Shown here: positions 1 to 13,480 of the stretch, piece after piece
Layout of the letters: every line of letters starts with the position of its first letter
How positions within the stretch are numbered: the first letter of the stretch is position 1
Source of the DNA: Hawksworthiomyces lignivorus
Lineage: Eukaryota; Ascomycota; Sordariomycetes; Ophiostomatales; Ophiostomataceae
Reading direction: 5' to 3'
Assembly: GCA_002917075.1 (NCBI GenBank)
Contig: NTMA01000009.1
Location: 434,001-498,000, forward strand
DNA: 64,000 bases
Position numbers and translations under genes: made by a program
Notes under the pieces: model-generated
Databases searched by the model: none
What the model saw: the letters and a program-made list of their open reading frames with translations, nothing else
Told to the model about the DNA's origin: nothing

Positions 1-959
1 CCCTGACAGGCCCCTATTTCAGCCAGGAGCGAAGCTCCTGGCAGTCGAAGGAGAGTCTCCCTCTTCTGGCATCTTTGGTCTTTCGTTGATTCAGGCCTAT
101 AGCTTGCCTCAGGCCTCCTCTGAGCTCACTGCCAGTTGACCCCTTACAAAGACGTTATTGATATATATTAACTAATTTTATACGGCGATGTCGTTAACTT
201 TAGGCCATAGATGCAGTGTTAAGGGCAATAGGTCGCGCTGCTGTGGCTGCAGAATGTGGCGACCACCCCGATTAGGTTGCTGGCTTTCCGTCCTTTTTTC
301 ACTTTACCGAGTCCTACGCACGGGTGCAGCCACAAGCAGCGTGAGGGGGATGTGATGGGATTGTCTTTTTATAACGGCTGTTAACATGAAGCAGCATGCT
401 TAGACAGTGCAGACCGATTCGGAGCCAGAGTATAGACGTCGTGATCTAGTGTTATTTGATTTTTATCTGCCGTGGGGAGGCGAGAGGACAGAATTTCCAA
501 GCTATTCTTTAAGTTGGGGGGGAGAGAACACGATTTATTCGTGTTAATACACTGGCACCGATCGAAATTTTTAGGATACATCAATAGTGGCCGAAGATAG
601 TAATGTTGCCACTTGTCTTTGTTATGCAAGTTGTTATGTATTACAATCAAGGGTTTGACTTCGATATATGTTTAGACATTAAATTAGAAAATTATTGTTA
701 TATTAGTAAAGTGAATTAGGAATGTAGTTTTGACTGCAAGGAGTTTGAAAAGAAAATACGGATGTATACGACTCGATTGATGGAAACTTGTTTTTTACGT
801 ATATATATATTGTTTTGTTTATGTATTTATTTATTTTTTGAAGTAATCGAAAGATCTTATATTTGTTAAGATGTGGACCAAAAAATAGGTTAATATTGCT
901 TTCTCTATAGTTGTCGATTTTTGCTTCGAAGAAACTGAGTACACATCTCAAATGTAGCA
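1..959. other. AT-rich intergenic stretch, no gene seen
   Basis: This stretch lies downstream of the sugar permease that ends at 960. It is AT-rich, especially 650-900, and I see no reading frame with recognisable protein character, no splice-compatible exons and no RNA gene. Confidence 0.5.
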
Positions 960-3363
960 TCAAGCCATTTCAATCTCCACGGCTCTCGGTTCGGACGCCA
1001 CCACTTGTTTGCTCGCAGCAGCAGCAGCAGTCATATTCTCTAAATCCGTGACCCTAGACAGCTGTCAGACAAGAAGGAAAGTATCAAGATTGACTGAGCA
1101 ACTTACATATGCCCTGCTCCAGTGGCTTCCATTTTGCCGAATTTACGGGATGATACACGAGTCTGAAATTTGCGATTAGTACCTGTTAGGGCCAATTTTC
1201 ATTTTCACCCCTATTATTTATTTAAAAAATTTTTTTTTTTTAAAAAAATGTATATGATACTCACTTCGAAGAGCTCGTCTAGTTCCTGTTTACGAATAGT
1301 AAGTATTAGCGGCTTTCACACGACACATGACGACTTTTAGGCACTCACTTCTAATGAACGATTCTGCACGATTGTCAGTACGTTAATGTACCTAATTTTT
1401 TGTCTCAAAGAAGCGGGCATGCTACTCACCTTTGTTTCTGGTACAAAAAAGTAGGTGTAAAACACCGACAAAAGCGCAATCGACCCGAATACATAGCCGA
1501 TCTTGGCTCCCAAATCTGCAATGAGGTAAGGAGTGCTAAAAGACACAATAAATACGGCAACAACACTATCGTAAACATATACTGTCAGCAGGATGTGCCT
1601 TTTAATAACTTAATAATGTTTGCTGACTGACTTTGACGTTGAAGAGAAGGACAGTGTCTTTTCGCGCAGTGCCCCTGTCCCTATCTCGGCGCCGTACTTG
1701 AGGAGGCGTCAGCAACTCGTCAAATCTTCAGAATATATTTGTAGCTGGCCTACTTACGATCCAGGATATCGGTGACCATGTGCTTTGGAAGTCGTTTCCA
1801 TTAGTTCCATTTTTGATACGATAGACACCGAGCATCGGTTAGGAAGCGGAGCTCACCTAGAGTTGAAAAAATTAAAGAGGATCACGGAAGCTACCATGAC
1901 GTTTGCTTGGGTCGTGGTTGGATGAGGAAGATCGCCTACGGAAGCCACCAGCAGCAAAAAGATAGTCTGGAGGATCGCCCCCCATAGCAAAATTGGCCGT
2001 CGCCCTGCCAAGTCGACGAGAAGAAGTGCCATGATCGAGCCAACGATCAAAATAGAGGCAGACGCAATGTTGTAGTCGAAGGCGTGGGCGGCGAGGCCCA
2101 CGGCAGTGTAAAACCTTGGAGAATCTTGACATTTTGTGAGTCCACGAATCTGCCCCGTGTGCTATTCTAGGAGGACGTAACTAGAAAGCGGCCAGAACTC
2201 ACATTGAGAGACGAAGGCTTGTCCGGTAAACTGTTGGAGAATAAAAATCCAGCACGCGATCGAAGTTCGCCGCAAGTTTGTACCGCGCTGCGGTTTGCTG
2301 CGTATTAGCATTAGGACATCCTAGGCGTTGACATAGACGAATCGAAGCTTACGAAAAGATCGATCCAGGGCCCTTTGTCCATTTTATTGTGGAGGGCCTC
2401 CTCGATTGCGTCGGCTTCGAGTCTGCAGAGGCCCCTCTCTGCGTCTTCGCGGGGGCGGAGCTTTTCAAGCGAAGCAATGGCATCTTCCTTGCGGTTTTTG
2501 CTCAAGAGCCAACGTGGAGAATCGGGAATGAAGAACGTGCCGACCGCGATAAGAACGGGAGGGATTGCTTGAATGCAAACAGGAACTATCCACCTGTTGC
2601 ACATATTACCGTGTTAATCATGTGTCTATTTTTCCTAGATCGGCAACAGATACCTATTTACCCTCCTGTATAATCTGCCGTCGAGTATGCTCGGTTGACA
2701 CCGGCGGCAATGACTTGTCCAACCGAGCTTGCAACTTGGATGGTTGAGATAATGGCCCCCCTGGCGGCAGCTGGAACGACTTCTGCCTGATATGAAGTGG
2801 AGCAGTTTTCCGCCAGGCCGACGGAATAGTAGAGGATGATACGGCCCATGACAAACTGGGCAACGCTGTGCGAAGTGGCTTGGACGATGACGCCTATGCT
2901 GCTCGTGATGCACATGAACCAAATACCGTACTTGTGGCCAATATGCTCTATGAGGTATGGAGAGGTCTGATTTTGTATCACGCACTATGTTAGACTATTA
3001 CTTCGATGAATGCGGTGTCTTGTGCAGCAGCCAGCCAGCGTCATAGGATGTAGGGAGATCTACGATTGTGCCCACGAATTTCCCTGCGAAGGCAACCGAG
3101 CTCATGAACGAGGCTCTGGACGCCGACAGCGCATAGCCGCCAGTCGGTAATCGTGTTCCAAATTCCCTCTGAAAAGCAGGAATATTTTGTACCCCCCCGA
3201 AACTGGTCGTGTCAATGCCGAGAATCATATTGAGGAGGGCCGTGACAACACTTGCCACCAAGAGGCGAAACGTCATCTTTCGAAACATGACCCGCAGTCC
3301 GTTGGTTTCCTTTGACACAGTGACACCAACCGGTGTTTGTGTTTTTGAGATTTTGTATGACAT
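960..3363 (-). CDS. MFS sugar permease (SP family), many introns
   Basis: Twelve-helix sugar:proton symporter type protein of the plasma membrane. The start is the ATG at 3361-3363 (MSYKISK). Exons can be followed in order: the first helix region with FAGKFVGTI; SPYLIEHIGHKYGIW after the first intron; PDSPRWLLSKNRK (the PESPRWL motif) near 2530; DLAGRRPIL (the GRR motif) near 2010; STPYLIADLGAK near 1510; and FFVPETK near 1430. The PETKGRSLEE signature is split over very small exons: a 15-nt microexon at 1349-1363 encodes NRSLE, and ELDELFE follows at about 1265-1285. The tail continues through TRVSSRKFGKMEATG and a last exon (VTDLENM, then an Ala run) to the TGA at 960-962. If the last intron is not removed, a TAA at 1103-1105 ends the protein earlier. 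About eleven introns is unusually many for this family. The gene is divergent from the sulfatase. Substrate unknown. Confidence 0.85.
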
Positions 3364-4063
3364 ATTCTTTGATGTTGGCAGTGAAGTATGTAAAGAAAAG
3401 ACAAATAGAGATACGATCCAATAAAAGGAATAGAAGAAAACGGCCTTCAGAGAGTGGCAAGAAGTTGCAGCCTTGGACTTGCAACATCGGCCGCAAGGAG
3501 AGATATTAAATAGTTTTTCTGTCTCATAGTTACAAGGGCTACAAGAATGCCACCGTACTCGTGATGGTTCTGAACAAAACAAAGAAGCATTTAATCTGAT
3601 TGTAAGACGTTCCCAGGGGCACTCTATGCGGAGAAAGTAAGTGGATCGGGTGGGGATGGCTAGCTTCACCGAGCGCGATGCGGAGATAGCCGATCTACAC
3701 GACGTCTCCTCTTACTTAGCAGCCCCGGAAGAACAATCACGAAGAGGCGGCAGCTATATTTTCTTGTTTTCTTATTCAAGCTTGCCATCGCTGCTACAAG
3801 TTATCATGCAATTTCGGTGTCCAATCTCCCGAGGGCTATGTAGTCTGTGTTAGTTGAAATGTGGTCCTCGTCTGGGGTTGTCTCCTTATAAATGACTCCG
3901 TAATACGTTGACGTTTATGCTTTTCTTATAGCGCAAAATCAATCATCTCTCCTCTCGTGTTTTCTCAGAAGACCATCAATTGTCGTGCGCCACAACTTGC
4001 ACGCATCTATTTATTTGCTCCTAGTAAATACCATTTACCACTTCGCACGACTCGCAGCTTGCC
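3364..4063. promoter_or_regulatory. Shared divergent promoter region of permease and sulfatase
   Basis: About 700 bp separates the start codons of the divergent permease (minus) and sulfatase (plus), so both promoters must lie here. I see no convincing TATA box or repeated operator. The assignment rests only on gene layout. Confidence 0.5.
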
Positions 4064-6708
<2,645 letters not shown>

Positions 6709-6748
6709 CTATAACAGTTGCAGTATATATGTTCTGTGTTCTATCTTA

Positions 6749-9188
6749 TTAGTAGAAGCCTATGTTTTGAAAGGCGTATGGCTCGTCGCAGTCGTCACCA
6801 AATGTGAACACTGAATTATCCTCCACAATACAGGCAGCAGTTCCATCGAAGATGCCGAGACCCGTTGGTAGTCCCCGCAGAGCATCGAGATCCAGCGGGT
6901 AGTTGTAATACTGCATGACATCGGCATTGGGGAAGAAGAGCGGCATGGGTTGCAGGGGCACGGTTGTCGACGCAGAAGTGAGATTGTCTAGCGGTGGCTC
7001 AATGGGAAGCTCTCCATTATTCTCAGCGGAGCCCGTGGGAGCTTGGAGGAGAGGTTCTTCTGTGACGCGCAGAGATCGCTGTATTGCCCCATAAGTACCG
7101 TATGTGCGGAGGCTTGGCGAGCTGGCCCGAGTAGGGATAGGAGACTTTGAAGCCCAGCTATGTAGCGTTAAGATAAGACCCGAGAACAAGAAAGAACAGT
7201 CCGTGGAGAATCTACCTAGAAAGTTGACTTAGGTCAATCATATAGCCGCTCTGGGTGGTAATCTTAGCAAGGGCTCGCAACTGTGAATGTGAAGCAGTCA
7301 GTCATGGGGATGCAGTATGATCTGAAATGCTCGGGTGAGGTGATGTCATATGGACTTACTATGTTATATACCGGTCGAGCCCACTTAGCAAGACGCTTTG
7401 CATAGTCGATGGCGTCATCTACGACAGAAACAACATTCTCCTTGGGGATATTGAGAGACAACAAGTCCAAGTCGGAACAGTCAGTAGTCAGTATTCGCAC
7501 CGCGAGGCAAGCATATATACCTACAAAAGGATCCTGAGGCTGCGTCTGGTACGTCAAGGACATTGATATCTTGCTCGCGATCTGGAATGCGTGTTGTATC
7601 CTCCCTAGCTGACATCTCCGGGCAAAAGTCGAGGTGGATGAGGATGGTACGTCTGTCTGCCGGTCTGCCCGGGCGTGTTCGCTCTGCGCAGCGTCCGAAA
7701 GTTTCTGCGGCATGAGGTACAAGGTACAGTATGCCGAGTGAACTGCGCAGTGGAGATTAAGAAACATGACCAGCTCAGACTGGTGCTCTCTGCATGCTTG
7801 TGCGGTGAAGTCGAGATGATCTCGCAAAGAAGACGCCCATGTGTCGAGCTTCGTTTTGAATTCGTAGAATAGCATCTCAGAGTCGGATACGGTCTCCCGC
7901 AATGCGGATCTGTTTCTGCGTGGTTCGTATTGATTGGTATGCTTACTAATTTGCACACAAATATCGAGAAACTTGAGCGTCCAGGCCTGGATGCTGAGCG
8001 GCTGAGACAGAGAGCTGTTAGATAGGGTGGGAATTTGGCCGTCTTTCCCGAGCTCATCAGCACTTGGTTCTTCCTGGCGAGGGCCCTGATCTGCCTGGAA
8101 CTGCTTCTCATCGCATGGCAACCTCACGTGAACAACGGAAGGGTTGAGGCAGCTTAGAGGGTCGACGCCAAAACTCTCCCGAAACGACTCCATCACGACA
8201 CAGCTCCACATAAGCCGCCGTCGTATCTCAAGCACGGTATGGCTATGGTGATGCTTATTTCCAGGCAGATTCTCCACGTTAAGTCTCAAGAGGTGGGCAA
8301 GCCGCACCGCGATAGCAGAAAGAATCCACGTCTGCAGGTGAAAGCCAACGAACCAGTCAAACCGGTGAAGAAGCAGCAGCGTCTGCAGCTTGGCTAAGTT
8401 CGGCAGCGAGAAGACATCCCGCATAATGAGGCCGTGGCTCTCTGCTGCGGCTTGCTTTGACTGTGGGTTGGAAGGATCGATGCAATGCATGCTGACGGCA
8501 ACAACTGCGAGGAGAAGAGGCCGCGATATTTTATCTTGTTCGACCATGCGAACAAATGTTGCCTTGTGGATGAAGGAATAGAAGCAGAACTGATGAGGAC
8601 CATTGAAGTAGGCATCAAGGAGAAGCGTCAACTCGGTGCGTCTGGGAAGATCTACTGCCGACGCAGATAGAGCAGTCTCCGTGCCTGGAAGGGGTGTCTG
8701 CTCATTGGAAGCCGGCGTCTCTGGCTGCACGCAAGGAACTCCGCGGTTCTGACAGTTACGACAGGTCCGTGAACTGCCAGTGAAGGTACATTTTACCTTC
8801 CATGTCATGATGTCAGGATACAATGCGCCGACAGAGAACGAAAGGGAACGGAGACGGGGAGAAGGAGAAGTTGCCACCTACCCTCTGATGTCGACATCGG
8901 GTACAAGACTGCCGGGTTCTAGAGAGCTGGAGGGGATGGTAACACGGAAGACTGCTGCTCGTCCCGAACTCCTTGGTCCATATACAATCGAGTTGCAGCC
9001 GCTCACAATTCCTACACACGCCGCCCGACTCGTCGCATTTGACCTCCCACTGTTAGAGCAGCCGCGTACAAAGATGAAAGGGGCGAGGCGAGTTTACTTA
9101 CTTTTCGAGAGCGACAGGTCAAACAGCCACTTCGCGTTCGTCGTCTCTTGGCCATCTGGGCAGCCTTTCTACTATCAGCTCCGGACAT
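6749..9188 (-). CDS. Fungal transcription factor with two tandem Zn2Cys6 clusters
   Basis: Nuclear DNA-binding regulator. The start is ATG 9186-9188 (MSGADSRKAAQ). Cluster 1 (8982-9125) reads C-LT-C-RSRKVK-C-DESGGV-C-RN-C-ERLQLD-C and is split by an intron at 9044-9101. After a linker of about 26 residues, cluster 2 (8731-8905) reads C-TR-C-RHQRVK-C-TFTGSSRT-C-RN-C-QNRGVP-C and is split by an intron at 8797-8881. Both introns are phase 0 and fall at the same place, just before VKC. A fungal-specific regulatory region follows (for example HLLRLNVENLPG and RRRLMWSCVVMESF). Small 3' exons carry ALAKITTQSGYMIDL and the tail ending FQNIGFY at 6749. An alternative acceptor would add two codons to cluster 1. 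Probably controls the adjacent sulfatase and permease (inference from position). Confidence 0.85.
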
Positions 9189-9205
9189 TGAGTTTCCAAG
9201 AGCGA

Positions 9206-9227
9206 TTTTTTTTTTTTTTTTTTTTTT
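9206..9227 (-). repeat. 22-nt poly(A) tract in the 5' leader of the regulator
   Basis: A run of 22 T on the plus strand (A on the coding strand) begins 18 nt upstream of the start codon at 9188. It would be in the mRNA leader if transcription starts further upstream. It may be only a homopolymer slip. Confidence 0.7.
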
Positions 9228-10565
9228 GAAATTGTACGTCTCGCTCTTGACGCTGCCTGCAACCAAGACTTTCAAGTCCCAGATGGTCAATAGAGGGATT
9301 TGCAAAGAAAGAAGGCAAACGGCAATTCGTTCCGCGTTGAATGTCACCAGCTCAAACCGACTAAGGCGTTCTATCCCCAAAGAAGAACATGCGGGGAAAG
9401 CTGCAAGCAAGAATCTAAACAATTAGCCGATCTTCACGACAATCGCAAGACATGGCCCCGAAGCTTAGTGCAAGTAGCATGTGATTTACACTGCCGGTAG
9501 CATTTCAACGGGCACGAGCTGCAGTGAGTCTTTGACAAAGGCCCTTCTACACTACGGAGTAATCCCAGAAGTTTAGAGATGCCGCTGCCGCCGTAACTGC
9601 CAGAGTCCGTAGCTTGGGCAGTCGGGAAATCTCACTACAAATATAAGCACGGATCCTATCTGGCGTCAACTATCTCATAGCGCCTGAACATGCTTCAAAT
9701 ACACTTCACGGGTTCAGTCGTTCACTACGTCGGGTCCGTTGACACATGCTGATCCGCTAAAGGCCGAGATTTGCCCCGCGTAACCTGTCTCTCACTTCGA
9801 AGCCGACCGCTCTGTCGAGCAAAAGGCTGCGTTCAAGTCTCACAGACAGCAGCCGCTCGGCTCACCTCTGGATATCGGGTACGTGATGCGACTCATAGCC
9901 GAAATTGAAAGCCATGTGGCAAGGCCCCGATGCTTCCATCCTCTTTCAACTAATCTCTTTTACAAGTTGTTTAATAATTTGCGGCCCTTAGGGATGTTGT
10001 ACTAGGTGGCTCTTAGGGTACAACCGCCTGCGGAATCTGGTCATTAGCACGGACAACATTCCTTGTTACCTACATAAAGTACAAAGCACTTCCAAGAGAC
10101 GAACTCCTCACTGTAGAGGACGCCAAAAATGGTGGCACACGCCTATAGAAAACTGCGGCCAGAACAGCGCCTCCTGCCTCTAAGCTGTAAAGCTGGAAGC
10201 GTTTGTCGTGCATAAAAGAGTAATCACTGTGCGAAGTCCACATTTTAACTTGTTTATTCGTGCAGTTTTGTTCAGGTGACTACGTCGCACCAAGGTATGT
10301 GATGACTACCCAACGTGCCAACTTAACATCAAATTTCGTAAAGAATATTCTCATCTAGCATGGAGCGTGTTTCATCCCTTGCGGTTGCCTAGAAGAATTT
10401 GATGGAGCTGCCGAAGCTTTTAGCAGCCAAGGATAACCCCGCCAATCCCGCCAATGTACGGCGACGATGCTGCTCCACCACTACATATTATTCTCATTCC
10501 CTTTTCCTAGATGCTCTTACTTCTGTTGTCAATCCACGCACGCGTATCCTCGATTTCATGCCATC
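9228..10565. other. Intergenic region with one copy of dispersed repeat A
   Basis: No protein with recognisable character was found between the regulator and the gene starting at 10566. The only structured element seen is the dispersed repeat at about 10066-10203. Confidence 0.5.
10066..10203 (+). repeat. Dispersed repeat A, right-half copy 1
   Basis: About 138 bp containing the shared blocks GAGGACGCCAAAAAT, CACACGCCTA and GGCCAGAACAGCGCCTCC. It aligns by eye with 13296-13413 and 53118-53236 in the same orientation. No coding capacity; probably a non-autonomous or relic element. Confidence 0.7.
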
Positions 10566-12637
10566 ATGGAGACTCTCGAGCTTGATGAAGACCTCCTGGT
10601 TGGCGCTCGCTGTGGGCTCTGCTCTTTTACCATGGAGTCGTACGATATCGCTGTCGCTGGTAAGTTGTCATCCAAGTTGTTCGCTTTGATCCTTTTCATT
10701 CACATATTTCCTATTTACTTGATAACCCTTCATTTCTTGTGTTTTCTAATATACGAATTAGTGCACGAGGATGGCCGCATATCACCACCCTTTTGGGTGA
10801 ATCCAGACATCATTATGAATGGCTTCCCCCCTGGAGAATACCGCGATTTGGCCCCTGGGGACTGGTGCAGAGAGGAACTCGAGTCCTGCAATGCCAAAAA
10901 GACATTTTCCATCGGGTTTCACGAGGAATGTTTCAAAGTAGCGGGGTTTTCTCTTCTAAACAAGGAGAAGGAATTATTCCAAATGTGTCTTTTCCGAGCA
11001 TCTCACTTCCCAGCACCGAAGCCACAAATATTGCGACGGAAGGCTTTTTTAATGTCCTCCATGATCTGGTCGCTGCAGCGTGGACTACCTCAAAGTCGAT
11101 TGCCAATAGAGATGTGGTCGATTATTGCACCTGATCTACTGAACATCTATGCCGCATGCATGACGCGACACCTGTGGGACAATCGCACTGGTCGACCAGA
11201 CCAGGAGCTCGATTTGACAAAGGACCTCTGGGCACACTACGTCCACATCGATGGTGTTCGATACATCTCCTATTTTACAAGCGCACCGCATCCCGATGAT
11301 ACAGGGATATCAGGGCACAGTTCTGACCCTAGTACGAGAACTCAACTTCTCAAGGCAGAAACAGCCTCTGGGAAGACACTGTTACATGTCCTTCGAGATC
11401 ATGTCGGAGTTCGTCAGCTGGTATTTTCTCGTTCTGAGCAGGATGCTGGCCGTTTGCTGCCTGAAAGAGAAGGTATTAATTCTTGTGATGGCAGCAATAT
11501 GATTGGCTGGCAGACAATATGTCTTCCTGCAAAAGGTGTAGTAGCCAAGTCTGATGTAAGGATATCTTCTCCGTGTATTTGAACAAGGTGAGGATGGCCG
11601 TTACTAAAAACAAGGTATAGCAAGTCAAGATTTATGCAATTGAACAATCTGGCTCTGAAAAGAAGGACCACTTGACGTGGCCTATTGCCATGATGCCATC
11701 CAATTTAAAAAAGATTTCCCTCTTTTGGCAGCTTTCACCAGGGCCGGGCACTCGAGCAGACTATTCGATGGAATCGTTTGTCTGCAACGACCCTGATGTA
11801 ACTGGCTACTCCGTCTTATATAAAAGTGGCGTTAAAGCTATACACGCTCATTACTACGGAGAGGATCTGTCGTTTTACAAAAACTACGGCAGCGGCTGTT
11901 GGTCCTACTTCCCTCTGCGCGACAACGAGTTAGTTCTGGAGATCTATACAAGAAGCGGAGGAGAGACATCCCCCGGACTCGTATTTTACACAAACAAGAG
12001 GAGAGTTTTCAATGTAGCCGGCATCAAGCCGACATCACAGAATGGGGTCCAATTCAGATCGCAGAGATGCACCCTCATGTGCAACTTGGACCCCAGCGGC
12101 AAGCCCACTCGGGTCTACTATGGTACGTATCTAGGTGCCGCCCGTATCATCGCAGTCGAGAATATATTTTCCGAGAGGACTGAGAGCTGGACAGATGAGT
12201 ATGCAGGCAAGATGTACGGCCATCTATCCTACATGACATACCTACATTCCATGGTCAGCCTGGAAGGCGTCTTTCGGATCACTCCGGTCTACGGCGAACA
12301 TGCCAATGCCTTAGAAGGTACCCTCAAGGTTGTCGCCGGTATCATTTTCGAGTATGCCGACAGCCCCGACCATGTTGAGTGCATCGGATCCTGTCGTCTA
12401 GACCAATGTGGTTCGCCCATAGATGTGTCAAATGCTACAGGGTTGCACTTTGGGTTCTACCACAACCCTAGACATAGTAGTAGCTTAGAGAGGGTAGATA
12501 TCGAGCCGCCTATTAAGGACTTAAAAGGATACTGGGTATCGATGCCTTGGACTGGATCGGTGAAGGCCATATTCAATTCATGTCACACCACTGTAGTGCA
12601 TGTTCCACCGAAGGAAGACAACCACGGCCACATATAG
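10566..12637 (+). CDS. Fungal hypothetical protein, Cys-rich N-terminus and F-box-like segment
   Basis: I do not recognise a named family. The start is ATG 10566 (METLELDEDLLV). Intron 1 (10660-10761, 102 nt) is a multiple of three without stops, so retention would keep the frame. A second intron lies near 11550-11620 and joins VVAKSD to QVKIYAIE. The N-terminus has paired cysteines and a histidine (ARCGLC, WCREELESC, GFHEEC) that could bind zinc. The segment SRLPIEMWSIIAPDLLNIYA resembles the start of an F-box. The long C-terminal half (LTWPIAMMPSNLKKISLFW, WSYFPLRDNELV, VLEIYTRSGG and onward) has no known motif to me. Stop at 12635-12637. Such large fungus-specific proteins are often expanded and variable. 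Confidence 0.7.
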
Positions 12638-13480
12638 ACAATAAGGATAGAAGCACAAGAAGCCAGATAAAAGCCAAAACTGGCAACTAAACCATAGCGT
12701 AAAAATATAACAAAAGCACTTATAAGGAATTTAACAACGTGAGTTGTGCAAACAACACCATTTTATTTCTATAACTAGGTAAGGTATCAAGAATATAACT
12801 ACAAAGTGAAGCTCAAGATCCAATAAAATAAAATCAAATATGTCTTATAGATCTAAACAACTGCTCAAATAATACCCAAATCTTTAAACCAATTTCCATA
12901 CAGTTGTGATAGAGGCTGGTAGACTCCTTGGCTCGACGAAACCAAAAAGACCATCTTTATTAAGTCCTTTATTCAAGCCCAATCTGACAACGATAACCTA
13001 CTATCTCGTTGAAGATATACAGAGTTCCCCTGTCACCTAATATATTGTTCATTTTTCAGAGCTTATTCTTAGAAAACTCTTCAACTTGGTGTCAATGATA
13101 AAAATAGAATTTCAGATTTTATCTACAAAGTCTGTAGCGGCGAAAAGAAGAGTGTGTACAGAAAGACTATTAGCCCTCGTTAAACTCTGCTCTTTTAATA
13201 GCGGAATATTATTCGCGTATGTAATGCTTACCATCACCTTCAGTGAATCACTATGATCACAAAGGTATATTAATCTGTCACCTAAAGTGCCTTACACAAG
13301 CAATACAAAATACTTCTAAGAGATAAAGCCCTCACTGCGGAGGACGCCAAAAATAGTGGTAGATGCCTACTGAAAATGATGGCCAGAACAGCGCCTCCAG
13401 CCTTCAAGCTGTAGTTTCAACTAATCTTTAATCTCATTTTCTTCAAACGCAGAATCAGAGAGTGATAGAGAACCATATCG
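12638..13480. other. AT-rich intergenic region with repeat A copy 2
   Basis: Between two convergent genes. No gene seen; it contains the second dispersed repeat A copy at about 13296-13413. Confidence 0.5.
13296..13413 (+). repeat. Dispersed repeat A, right-half copy 2
   Basis: Shares GAGGACGCCAAAAAT and GGCCAGAACAGCGCCTCC with the 10.1-kb copy. Many other positions differ, often as C/T or G/A changes (for example GGTGGCACACGCC against AGTGGTAGATGCC). Confidence 0.7.
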
